Shown piece after piece: positions 27,926 through 36,031 of a DNA stretch of 64,000 bases. The stretch is taken from positions 2,373,482 through 2,437,481 of the forward strand of contig NZ_CP127390.1 of assembly GCF_030286045.1 (NCBI RefSeq), given 5' to 3'. Position numbers and translations under genes: made by a program. The notes under the pieces were generated by a model. The model had not been told where the DNA came from. It saw nothing but the letters and a program-made list of their open reading frames with translations, and did not search any database. The DNA is from Propionimicrobium sp. PCR01-08-3. Its GTDB lineage: Bacteria > Actinomycetota > Actinomycetes > Propionibacteriales > Propionibacteriaceae. Each line of letters begins with the position of its first letter. Within the stretch, counting starts at the first letter, position 1.

Positions 27926-28699
27926 ATGAGCGTAGTCAGGGGCCGTCCGATCTTGAAGATTCGGCAAGTCGAGTTGGGCATTGGGCGCCCGAAAGTCATC
28001 GTGCCGCTGACCGATGCTCACGACGCCACCCTGATCGCCTCGGCGAAGCGGATCGCGGCCAGCAGGACCGACATGGTCGAATGGCGCGTCGACCGCTATG
28101 CCGCGCGCGACGATCACTCCAAGGTTGTTGCGATGGCCGCCCGGCTGCATGAGATCATCGGCGAGCGTCCTCTCCTGTTCACCCCGCGCACCAAGCATGA
28201 GGGCAGCGACTGGAACCCGCCGGGCGATTCTTACCGCGACATCATCGCCGATGCTTGTGCTTCGGGTGCTATCGACATGGTCGATGTGCAGTATCTGAAT
28301 CCCGCAGTCAAGAGGTGTTTTGAGGCGGCGAGGGCACACAAGGTGCCGATCATCGCCTCGAATCACGACTTTGCGAGCACTCCGAGCGCGGTCGAGATCG
28401 CCGACCGGCTGGACGCGATGGCGTCGTTGGGTGCCGATATCGCCAAGATCGCCGTGATGCCGCGCAAGCCCATTGATGTGGCAGCGCTGTTGGAGGCGAC
28501 GGCGGTGGCTGCTGCGTCGTCCAAGGTGCCGTTGATCACCATGTCGATGGGCCCTCTCGGCGTGGTGTCCAGGCTCGCCGGGGAGGTTTTCGGATCCTGC
28601 GCGACATTCGCGACTCTGGGCGGCGAGGGTTCGGCGCCGGGCCAGCTTCCTTTGGACGAAGTGCTGTCCGCGATGGAGCTGCTCGGCCGCGACCTTTGA
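27926..28699 (+). CDS. aroD: 3-dehydroquinate dehydratase, type I
   Basis: 257 aa. Third step of the shikimate pathway, through a Schiff base. Type I landmarks: EWRVDRY, the catalytic His in IIASNHDF, the Schiff-base Lys in ADIAKIAVMP, and the C-terminal TLGGEGSAPGQLPLDE. Many actinobacteria use the unrelated type II enzyme with the aroBK cluster; this gene stands alone and may serve quinate use or replace type II. Followed within 15 bp by an acetyltransferase gene. Confidence 0.93.
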   Translation: MSVVRGRPILKIRQVELGIGRPKVIVPLTDAHDATLIASAKRIAASRTDMVEWRVDRYAARDDHSKVVAMAARLHEIIGERPLLFTPRTKHEGSDWNPPGDSYRDIIADACASGAIDMVDVQYLNPAVKRCFEAARAHKVPIIASNHDFASTPSAVEIADRLDAMASLGADIAKIAVMPRKPIDVAALLEATAVAAASSKVPLITMSMGPLGVVSRLAGEVFGSCATFATLGGEGSAPGQLPLDEVLSAMELLGRDL

Positions 28700-28713
28700 G
28701 AGTAGGCCGTGAT

Positions 28714-29205
28714 ATGGAACTCAGCGATGGCGTGATCAAACTGATTCCGGTCAATCCTGCCCAGGCTCAAGAACTCGCTTCCGGACGCAGTCCGTTGCCG
28801 GCCGTGCCCGATTACCCGCATGCCGATACCGCGGCCGCCGCCAGGATCTTCCGGGACAGCCTCGGCATCGACAACTGGGTGCCGGGATTCGGCATCTATC
28901 TGATCGTCCGCGCCGGCGACGGTCTGGTGGTGGGCGACGCCGGATTCCACACCCCACCCGATCTGCGCGGCAGCGCCGAGATCGGCTACGGGCTGGCGCC
29001 GTCGGCCCGCGGCCAGGGTCTCGCGAGCCGGGCCGTGCGCCTGTTGACTGCGTGGGGCTTCGCCCAGCCGGGCCTGTCGTCCGTCGTCGGGGAGACCGAC
29101 GCCGGAAACCTGGCATCCATCCAGGTACTGGAGGCCTGCGGGTTCGTCCGTATCGCCGACCGCGGCGACCGCGTCCGATACCTGCTGCAGCGGCGGCCAA
29201 CCTAA
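28714..29205 (+). CDS. GNAT-family N-acetyltransferase
   Basis: 163 aa. Acetyl-CoA-binding GNAT fold: EIGYGLAPSARGQGLASRAV (motif A with R-G-Q-G-L-A) and the ending NLASIQVLEACGF. Resembles the RimJ/RimL group, which acetylates protein N-termini or small amines. ATG 28714 is preferred; an earlier TTG overlaps the aroD stop. Substrate unknown. Confidence 0.82.
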   Translation: MELSDGVIKLIPVNPAQAQELASGRSPLPAVPDYPHADTAAAARIFRDSLGIDNWVPGFGIYLIVRAGDGLVVGDAGFHTPPDLRGSAEIGYGLAPSARGQGLASRAVRLLTAWGFAQPGLSSVVGETDAGNLASIQVLEACGFVRIADRGDRVRYLLQRRPT

Positions 29206-29221
29206 GGAATTTGTCGGAGGC

Positions 29222-31216
29222 TCAGATCTGCAGCGTGCCGCCCATCAGCATCGTCCGATTGGGCGGCAGGTGGAATGCCTCGCCGCGGGGAGCGGCGTTG
29301 CGGGCCAGCCAGATGTACAGGTGCTTGCGCCAGCCGGCCATCTTCGAGGCGCCGCCGGTCTGCAGAGTCATCACGGACGCGAAGTAGCGAATCTGGTCGG
29401 GATCCATCTGCAGCTGAGGGCAGCGCTCGGCCACCGAATCGAGGACGCCGGGCAGATCCCGGATCTCCTTGAACCCGAAGGTGATCGTCAGATGGTAGAG
29501 CCCCGAGTAGTGGCCAGGGAACTCGTCGATCCGGACGCGGTCGTCGTCGCTGACCCGGGGAGTCGAGGCCGTCTTGGCGCGCACCACATAGACCCGTTCG
29601 TGCAGTGCGCGGTTGAAACGCACGTTCTCCTTGAGTGCCAGCGGCGCGGTGCCCGGATTGGCGTGCAGATAGACGGCCTCTCCGGCAACCCGGGTCGTCA
29701 CGCTTGCCTTGATGCGATTCAGGAAGTCGGGCAGTTCGCCCTCGATCTCGGCACGCCGGCTCAGTACATAACGGTTGCCCTTGAGCCAGGTCGCCATCAC
29801 CGTGACGATGAGCATCGCGACACCGAGCGGCAGCCAGCCGCCGTGCACGATCTTGGTCACATTCGCGGCCAGGAAGAGCAGTTCCAGTGCAGCGACCGGG
29901 ACTATCCGCACCGCGACGCGCCAAGCCGGCCAGTGCCAGATCCGGGTGGCGGTCAAGGTGAGCAGGCCGGTGGTGGTCACCAGCATGCCGGTCACCGATA
30001 GCCCGTATGCGCTGGCCAGCGCCGTCGAGCTGCCGAAACCGAAGATCAGGGCGAGCACTCCGACGAAGAGCAGCCAGTTGACGGCCGGTAGGTAGATCTG
30101 GCCGTACTCGTCGTTCGAGGTGTGCTGGACGCGCAGGTTGGGCAACAGGCCCAGCCTGGTTGCCTGGTGGGCCATCGAGTAGGCCCCGGAGATGACGGCC
30201 TGCGAGGCGATCACGGTTGCCGCGGTGGCGAGCACGACCAGTGGGATACGCGCCCAGTCGGGCGCCAGCTCGAAGAATGGGTTGACGATGGCCGCCGGAT
30301 TGTTCATGATCATGGCGCCCTGCCCCAGGTAGTTGAGCAGCAGGCTGCCCAGCACCAGACCGAACCAGGCCTTGCGGATCGGCCCGGCACCGAAATGCCC
30401 CATATCCGCGTAGAGTGCCTCGGCCCCGGTGATGGTCAGCACGATCGCGGTCATCGCGACGAAAGCGATCAGCGGGCGGGCAAGCCAGAACTCCACAGCA
30501 TAGGTCGGTGACAAGGCCAGCAGGATGCCCGGGTGACGGACGATCTGTGCCGCGCCCAGCAGCGCCAGCGTCACGAACCAGCAGATCATCACGGGCCCGA
30601 ACACGCGTCCGACTTTTCCGGTACCGAACCGCTGGACGCAGAACAGCACCGCCAGGACGAGCACCGATCCCGGCAGCACCACCGCGTCCAGGTCGGGGTT
30701 GACCACCTGGAGGCCTTCGATGGCGGACATCACCGAGATCGCCGGGGTGATCAGTGAGTCGCCGAAGAACAGCGCGGCCCCGACCATGCCGATCGTCAGG
30801 ATGGTGGCGCGAAGCCTCGTGCCGCTCAGCCTGCCGCGCAGCAGGGCGGTGAGCGACAGGATGCCGCCCTCGCCGTCGTTGTGGGCGCGCATCACCAAGA
30901 CGACGTATTTCATGGTGACGATGAGGATCAGCGACCAGACGATCAGCGAGATGATGCCGTAGACATCGAGCCGGGTGACCTGAACCTCGTTGTGGTTGAC
31001 GCTGAATGCGGTCTGCAACGAATAGAGGGGGCTGGTGCCGATGTCGCCGAAGACCACGCCCAGCGCCCCGATGGCGAGAGCTCTGCTCCGGGTGCGGGGG
31101 CGGCCGGCCGGGCCGGTGTTCTCGTTCTTCTCAGTTACCTTGGGGCTGACCCCGAAGATATTCACGAGGGTCAATGGTGCCACCGACCCGATGGGTTGTC
31201 GATAGACGGACGACAA
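29222..31216 (-). CDS. kup: Low-affinity potassium transporter Kup
   Basis: 664 aa from the longest start. Proton-coupled K+ uptake protein of the KUP/HAK/KT family. The family start ALGVVFGDIGTSPLYSL, the following YVVLVMRAHNDGEGGILSLTALL and GDSLITPAISVMSAIEGL are clear, with about 12 membrane helices and a cytoplasmic C-terminal domain. Start is uncertain: TTG 31216, GTG 31183 and GTG 31165 are all in frame before the conserved part. Divergent from apbE, with the two starts only about 35-90 bp apart. Confidence 0.93.
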   Translation of the reverse strand: MSSVYRQPIGSVAPLTLVNIFGVSPKVTEKNENTGPAGRPRTRSRALAIGALGVVFGDIGTSPLYSLQTAFSVNHNEVQVTRLDVYGIISLIVWSLILIVTMKYVVLVMRAHNDGEGGILSLTALLRGRLSGTRLRATILTIGMVGAALFFGDSLITPAISVMSAIEGLQVVNPDLDAVVLPGSVLVLAVLFCVQRFGTGKVGRVFGPVMICWFVTLALLGAAQIVRHPGILLALSPTYAVEFWLARPLIAFVAMTAIVLTITGAEALYADMGHFGAGPIRKAWFGLVLGSLLLNYLGQGAMIMNNPAAIVNPFFELAPDWARIPLVVLATAATVIASQAVISGAYSMAHQATRLGLLPNLRVQHTSNDEYGQIYLPAVNWLLFVGVLALIFGFGSSTALASAYGLSVTGMLVTTTGLLTLTATRIWHWPAWRVAVRIVPVAALELLFLAANVTKIVHGGWLPLGVAMLIVTVMATWLKGNRYVLSRRAEIEGELPDFLNRIKASVTTRVAGEAVYLHANPGTAPLALKENVRFNRALHERVYVVRAKTASTPRVSDDDRVRIDEFPGHYSGLYHLTITFGFKEIRDLPGVLDSVAERCPQLQMDPDQIRYFASVMTLQTGGASKMAGWRKHLYIWLARNAAPRGEAFHLPPNRTMLMGGTLQI

Positions 31217-31238
31217 CCAGTTTTGCGCGACTCTCGGC

Positions 31239-31244
31239 TAGCGT
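31239..31244 (+). promoter_or_regulatory. -10 box of apbE (leaderless)
   Basis: TAGCGT ends 7 nt before the apbE ATG. Confidence 0.5.
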
Positions 31245-31251
31245 CGGTGAG

Positions 31252-32232
31252 ATGACGCGGGCGACCAGGAGCTACTACGCGCTGGGGACTCGTGTCACGC
31301 TGATGGTCGACGCCCCCGATCCGGACGCGCTGCTCGGTCGCACGGTGGCCTTCGTCGGAGAATACGAAGAGCTACTCAGCGCCAACCTGTCCTCGTCCGA
31401 GATCGGGCGCATCAATCAGGCCGCAGGGATCGCGCCGGTCGAAGTCAGCCCGGCCGGCTATCGGCTGGTCAGGGAATCGGTGCTGGTCAGCCGCAGTGAC
31501 AAAGGCTTCAATGTGGCGATCGGGCCGCTCGTCCAGGCGTGGCGGATCGGTTTCGACGATGCCCGCGAGCCGTCGGCCGGCGAGGTCGAAAAGGCCCGGC
31601 AGCTGATCGATCCGCAGCAGATCCGTCTTGACGACGACGCCCATTCGGTCTTTCTCGAGCGCGTCGGCATGAGGCTCGACCTCGGCGCGATCGCCAAGGG
31701 GTACATCGCCGACGCCATCGCCGAGGTTTGGCGGCGGGCTCCGGGATTTCGCCGTGGTGTCATCGATCTCGGCGGCAACGTCGTCACCGTTGGCCGATCA
31801 CCGCATCCCGATGGACGCTGGCGGGTCGGCGTCCAATCACCGTTAGCCGACCGCGGGCATTCGCTCGGGACGCTCGCGCTGCCCGCCTGTTCGGTGGTGA
31901 CGACGGGTAGCTATGAACGAACCCACACGGCAAACGGACGCACCTGGCACCACATTCTCGATCCGCGGACCGGGTATCCGCTGGAAACCGACCTGGTCAG
32001 TGTGACCGCGGTGACCGCCTCGTCCACCACGGCGGAGATCTGGTCGACCATCGGCTTCTTCAACGGCGCGCGAGCAACCCTTGAGCTGATCCCTCCGGGC
32101 CTCGAAATCGGATTCGTCTTCGTCACCCGAGATCGGACGATCCATCTGTCACCCGGCTTGGCCGACAGCTTCACGCTCACCGATGACGGCTATTCCCTCT
32201 CGGATTGCGCCCGCTGGACGCCCTGCACGTAG
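31252..32232 (+). CDS. apbE: FAD:protein FMN transferase ApbE
   Basis: 326 aa. Attaches FMN covalently to Ser/Thr in the [S/T]GA[T/S] motif of FMN_bind domains, using FAD. Motifs present: YYALGTRV, DLGAIAKGYIAD, IDLGGNV, and the metal site region HHILDPRTGYPLETD. No signal peptide or lipobox is visible, so this looks like a cytoplasmic ApbE. Its likely target is the FMN_bind domain of the neighbouring three-domain reductase. Its 3' end overlaps the end of the convergent FMN reductase gene by 43 bp. Confidence 0.92.
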   Translation: MTRATRSYYALGTRVTLMVDAPDPDALLGRTVAFVGEYEELLSANLSSSEIGRINQAAGIAPVEVSPAGYRLVRESVLVSRSDKGFNVAIGPLVQAWRIGFDDAREPSAGEVEKARQLIDPQQIRLDDDAHSVFLERVGMRLDLGAIAKGYIADAIAEVWRRAPGFRRGVIDLGGNVVTVGRSPHPDGRWRVGVQSPLADRGHSLGTLALPACSVVTTGSYERTHTANGRTWHHILDPRTGYPLETDLVSVTAVTASSTTAEIWSTIGFFNGARATLELIPPGLEIGFVFVTRDRTIHLSPGLADSFTLTDDGYSLSDCARWTPCT

Positions 32233-32753
32233 CGCAGGAAGTCCGAGAAACAGTCGTTCATCACCTCGACGGCCGACGCGTCGGTCAGCTCACCATCGGA
32301 GTCGATGATCTGCTGCACGTTGCCGAGCAGTACCTCCTTGCCGGGCAGCACGTTCGCCTGGATCTCGGGCGAGGCGAGGATCTGCCGTAGATGAAGCTGG
32401 GCACGGGCCGAACCCAGAGGGCCGTAAGAACCGCCCACGATCAGCACCGGCTTGCCCTTCAGCGACTCCAGCTGATACGACATCCACTCCAACGCGCTCT
32501 TCAGGACTGCCGGAATCGAGTGATCGTATTCGGGGCAACTGATGATCACACCGTCGGCATCCTCGATCTGCTGCGCGAAGGCCAGCACCTCGGGTTGCTC
32601 GCCGGTCTCCAAGTCCTCGTTGAAGGCCGGCAGCCCACCGATCTCCAGCACCTCGATGGTGGCGAGCCCGGCAAAATGCTTCTGCATCCAGAGCAGCAGA
32701 AGCCGGTTAAAAGAGAGTTCGGCATTGGTCCCGACGATGGCTGCCAGTTTCAT
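32190..32753 (-). CDS. NADPH-dependent FMN reductase-family protein
   Basis: 187 aa flavodoxin-like FMN_red protein. Motifs: VGTNAELSFNRLLL, the phosphate-binding start; IISCPEYDHSIPAVLKSALEW, the family signature; and VLIVGGSYGPLGSARAQLHLR. It would pass electrons from NAD(P)H to FMN or a partner flavin. It is a close paralogue of the N-terminal domain of the large reductase 13 bp upstream, so a tandem duplication is likely. GAGGAA lies 4-5 nt before the ATG. Overlaps apbE tail to tail. Confidence 0.9.
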   Translation of the reverse strand: MKLAAIVGTNAELSFNRLLLLWMQKHFAGLATIEVLEIGGLPAFNEDLETGEQPEVLAFAQQIEDADGVIISCPEYDHSIPAVLKSALEWMSYQLESLKGKPVLIVGGSYGPLGSARAQLHLRQILASPEIQANVLPGKEVLLGNVQQIIDSDGELTDASAVEVMNDCFSDFLRYVQGVQRAQSERE

Positions 32754-32766
32754 CGATTCCTCACAA

Positions 32767-35250
32767 TCAGCGTCCGGGCACCTGGCGCAGCGCGTCGGCG
32801 ACGGCTGCCTTGAGAGCGTTGCTCGACACCGTCGCACCCGAGATCACATCGACGTCGGCACTGTCGCGGGCCACCATCTGCGCGGGCAGCTTCTGCAGTG
32901 CCTCGCCGGCGACGTCCCCGGTCTCGGACTGGCTGATGATCTCGATGTCCCGGAGCTTCCGGTCGTCGTCCACCGTGACGCGGACGGTGATCTCGGCGCC
33001 CATGCCGGCCTTGCTTCGTCCGATGAATTGGCCGGGCCCAAGCGGAATGTCTGCTTGGCTCTGCGCCAGGTCACTCTTGAAGCTGCCGAGCGTCTGCCCG
33101 GTGTTGGTCGCCACCATGGCGGGCGCCACATCGTCCTGGCGCGAAGCCTGCACGCCGGATTGCTGCTTCGGCACGGCGGCGTTCTGCCCGGCGATCTTGC
33201 CGAAGATCAGGCACTCGGCGATGTTCTGGCCGCCCTGGTAGACGCCCGCGCACACCCCGCCGAGCTCGCCGGCGCCATACAGGTGCCCGATCGGGCACCC
33301 ATCGGGGTCGAGGATCTCGGCGCGCGAGTTGCGCCGAGGGCCACCCTGGGTGTTGAGCATGCCCTGCAACATCGCTATGGCGTAGTAGGGCCCCTGATCG
33401 AAGGCGCGCATGGTCTCGGGGTCGCGTCCGAACTCGTAATCTGTACCCTGCTGGACGAAGGAGTTGAACCGTTCGATGGTCTTCGCGAGGGTCTGCGGAT
33501 CGGCCCCGATGAGTTCCGCCAGTTGTTCTGCGGTGTCGGCCTGCACGGCCCGGTCCAGCACCTCCGGATGCTCGCCGTGCACGATCTCGTCGTGTTTCTC
33601 CTGGTCGAAGATCAGGTGCGGGTGCGCCTGCGCGGGTGGCACCCGCCAGATCCCGTGATCGAAGATGTGGCCGTGGCGGTTCGTCTCGTCTTCGCGGAAG
33701 TAGCGGGAGCCATCGTCCCCAACCGTCAGCAGGCTGCCGGTCGCGAGGTCGTCGTAGCCGAAGACGAGCAGCGGGCCGCGCTCACCGTCGGGCACCGCGA
33801 AGGTCAGTCCGTGCTGCAGGCCGAGCGACTCGTAGTTGGCCATGTGCCACAGGTCTGCGCCCGCTTCGATCGCCAGGTCAACCCCTGCGCCCTTGTTGAA
33901 CAGGGATCCGGCCGGTGCCAGCCGTGGCGCCCCGAGGTAGTCCTGGATCATCCGCCGGTTGTTCTCGAATCCGCCGGTGGCCAGCACCACACCGTTCAGC
34001 GCCCGAATGTTGCGCAGCACGTGTTCGCGTTCGATCTGGACGCCGGCGATCGTGCGTCCATCGTCCGCCTTGATCAGATGGCGGGCCGGAGACCTGTACC
34101 AGACATCGATCGCGTCGGCCCGGTCGGCCACTTTCTGGTGCAAGATCTTCCACAGTGCGCCGTCGAAGAATCCTTCGTGGACGAGCAGCAGGTCGATGCA
34201 GTCTCCGCCCTCGAATTCCGGATACTCCGGGAACATCCCGAAATCTGCGCCCAGCAGTTGCTTCGAGCTGACGGGTTCGACATCCAGGTACTGCCTGAAG
34301 TAGCTCTTCATGCCGGCCATGCCCTCGACATAGGTGTCGACGATCGCCTCATCGAGATCCATCGGGCCCAACTGGGCACGGTAGTAGGCACGCAGTTTTT
34401 CTTCATCGTCGCCGTAGCAGACCAACTGCCCCGACACTCGGGTGTTGCCGCCCTCGTGGCCTTCGGGAGCCGAGTCCACGAGCAGCACCGTGGCGCCGTC
34501 GTCCGCTGCGAACCTGGCGGCGGTAGCTCCCGCCCCGCCGAAGCCCAGCACGACGACGTCATAGGTCGCGTCCCAATGAACGGCATGTGATTGCACCATC
34601 TCTTGATCTCCTTTGATCGTTGATGCGGGTTCGGGCTGACTGCTGTATCCGGTCGGCTGCAACCCCTTCGTTCGTCCCGCGGACTCCAGCACGCTCGATT
34701 GCTCTCGGCCCTGCTCGAGGCGGACGAAATCGATGAAATCGGCGAAGCACTGCTCCAGGAAAGTGATCGTGCCCGGGTCCACCAACTCACCCTGATCGTC
34801 AAAAGCGTCCTTGACCCCACCCAGCAGAAATTCGTTGCCGGGCAGCACCCGGGCGCTGACGCCCGGAGAATCCAGAATCTGACGCAGATGGATCTGCGCC
34901 CGCGACGACCCCTGCGGATGGTAGGAAGCGCCGACGATCATCACCGGTTTGCCGTTGAGCGGATGCTGCCGGTACGACAGCCATTCGAGCACGCTCTTGA
35001 GCGCCGACGGCACCGAATGATTGTGCTCCGGGCAACCGATGATCACCCCGTCGGCAGCCACGATCTGACGGCTCAACCGGGTGACCGGCTCCGGATCCTG
35101 CTCAGGAACATCCTCGTTGAACATCGGAACATCCGCGATGTTGCAGACCTCAATGTCGGCGGCCTCGGCAAAGTGTCGCTTCATGAAATTCAGCAGCAGA
35201 CGGTTAAAAGAATGACTTGCATTGGTTCCGGTAATCGCCACGAGCTTCAC
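32767..35250 (-). CDS. Three-domain flavin reductase: FMN_red + FAD_binding_2 + FMN_bind
   Basis: 827 aa, no signal peptide. Residues 1-185: FMN_red domain (GCPEHNHSVPSALKSVLEW). Residues 225-690: FAD-dependent reductase of the fumarate reductase/urocanate reductase type (VVVLGFGGAGATAA; LATGGFENN; GHLYGAGELGG). Residues 735-827: FMN_bind domain with SGAT, Thr807 being the predicted covalent FMN site for ApbE. The layout resembles soluble NADH-dependent fumarate, acrylate and cinnamate reductases. The Arg proton donor seems kept (DETNRHGH) but substrate-carboxylate residues of fumarate reductase differ, so the acceptor is unknown. Start GTG 35250 has GGAGG 8 nt upstream. A second strong ribosome site precedes Met218. 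Confidence 0.9.
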   Translation of the reverse strand: MKLVAITGTNASHSFNRLLLNFMKRHFAEAADIEVCNIADVPMFNEDVPEQDPEPVTRLSRQIVAADGVIIGCPEHNHSVPSALKSVLEWLSYRQHPLNGKPVMIVGASYHPQGSSRAQIHLRQILDSPGVSARVLPGNEFLLGGVKDAFDDQGELVDPGTITFLEQCFADFIDFVRLEQGREQSSVLESAGRTKGLQPTGYSSQPEPASTIKGDQEMVQSHAVHWDATYDVVVLGFGGAGATAARFAADDGATVLLVDSAPEGHEGGNTRVSGQLVCYGDDEEKLRAYYRAQLGPMDLDEAIVDTYVEGMAGMKSYFRQYLDVEPVSSKQLLGADFGMFPEYPEFEGGDCIDLLLVHEGFFDGALWKILHQKVADRADAIDVWYRSPARHLIKADDGRTIAGVQIEREHVLRNIRALNGVVLATGGFENNRRMIQDYLGAPRLAPAGSLFNKGAGVDLAIEAGADLWHMANYESLGLQHGLTFAVPDGERGPLLVFGYDDLATGSLLTVGDDGSRYFREDETNRHGHIFDHGIWRVPPAQAHPHLIFDQEKHDEIVHGEHPEVLDRAVQADTAEQLAELIGADPQTLAKTIERFNSFVQQGTDYEFGRDPETMRAFDQGPYYAIAMLQGMLNTQGGPRRNSRAEILDPDGCPIGHLYGAGELGGVCAGVYQGGQNIAECLIFGKIAGQNAAVPKQQSGVQASRQDDVAPAMVATNTGQTLGSFKSDLAQSQADIPLGPGQFIGRSKAGMGAEITVRVTVDDDRKLRDIEIISQSETGDVAGEALQKLPAQMVARDSADVDVISGATVSSNALKAAVADALRQVPGR
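34599..34618 (-). promoter_or_regulatory. Internal Shine-Dalgarno before Met218 of the fusion reductase
   Basis: On the minus strand AAAGGAGATCAAGAGATG places a near-ideal AAGGAG 8 nt before an in-frame ATG (34599-34597). That ATG sits exactly at the junction between the FMN_red domain and the FAD domain, so a 610-residue FAD/FMN_bind product could be made separately. Confidence 0.6.
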
Positions 35251-35358
35251 GCGGTTCACCTCCGTCGGTACGCCATTGGGGCCGGACGAGCAACAACCGT
35301 TCGTTCTTCGTCATACCCTGACCTCACCTTATCGTGCACGCCGCATCCTCAACATAAC

Positions 35359-35394
35359 TTGAACGATTGTTTACACTATTAAACATGCGTTCAA
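35359..35394. promoter_or_regulatory. Palindromic operator over the tetR start codon
   Basis: TTGAACG-2-TGTTTA-6-TAAACA-2-CGTTCAA is a 36-bp inverted repeat with only the 2-nt spacers unmatched. It covers the TACACT -10 box and the ATG of the TetR gene and faces the divergent reductase promoter. This is the expected binding site for the TetR protein itself. Confidence 0.75.
35372..35377 (+). promoter_or_regulatory. -10 box of the tetR-ABC operon (leaderless)
   Basis: TACACT lies inside the palindrome and ends 7 nt before ATG 35385. Confidence 0.5.
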
Positions 35395-36029
35395 TCAACG
35401 ATCGTGGTGACCTCACCACCAAGGCACGGATCCGGAATGCCGCCATCGAGTTGTTTGCCGAGAAGGGCTTCGAGCGCGCCAGCCTGCGCGCCATCGCAGA
35501 GCGTGCCGAGGTGAGCGCAGGCCTGGTCGTCCACCACTTTGGAGACAAGAACGGGCTGAAGAAGGCGTGCGATGAATATGTCGTCGCCGAGTTCACTGAC
35601 GACCGGCATTCGGTGGGCACGGCTCCGACTCTCGAGTCGATTCAGGCGATGCTCGGCGATCTGGATTCCTATGATCCGGCGCTGGACTACCTGGCGCGCA
35701 TGCTGACAGACGACTCACCAAGCTCGGATGATCTCTTCGATCGGATGCTGCAGGGCACCTTGGAGATGCTTGAAGCCCAGCAGGCGGCCGGCGTGATCCA
35801 TCCGGTCTCAGATCTTCAGGGCATGGCACTGTTGCTCACCGCGATGGGGCTCGCCCCGGTGGTGATGCATCGGCAGGTTGCCCGCGTGCTCGGCACCGGC
35901 ACCCTGACCGGCCAGGGACTGGCCCGGCTCACCATGCCGACCATGGAGCTGTTCTCCCGGGGCCTTTACCGCGATCAGGGAATCTTGGACGCCACCCGAG
36001 AGGCTCTCGACAATCAACCGAAGGAGTAA
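35385..36029 (+). CDS. TetR-family transcriptional regulator
   Basis: 214 aa. N-terminal helix-turn-helix of the TetR type: IRNAAIELFAEKGFERASLRAIAERAEVSAGLVVHHFGDK. The rest is a helical ligand domain without recognisable specificity. It is the first gene of a tetR-ABC ATPase-permease operon and divergent from the flavin reductase. The 36-bp palindrome across its start codon strongly suggests autorepression, and possibly control of the divergent reductase. Its stop overlaps the first ATG of the next gene. Confidence 0.92.
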   Translation: MRSINDRGDLTTKARIRNAAIELFAEKGFERASLRAIAERAEVSAGLVVHHFGDKNGLKKACDEYVVAEFTDDRHSVGTAPTLESIQAMLGDLDSYDPALDYLARMLTDDSPSSDDLFDRMLQGTLEMLEAQQAAGVIHPVSDLQGMALLLTAMGLAPVVMHRQVARVLGTGTLTGQGLARLTMPTMELFSRGLYRDQGILDATREALDNQPKE

Positions 36030-36031
36030 TG

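Noticed and set aside
31100-31260. c-di-AMP riboswitch upstream of kup
   Set aside because: The kup-apbE divergent gap is at most about 90 bp, too short for a ydaO-type riboswitch, and no matching stems were seen.
32542-34590. 682-aa open frame antisense to the fusion reductase
   Set aside because: Shadow frame of a well-supported gene.
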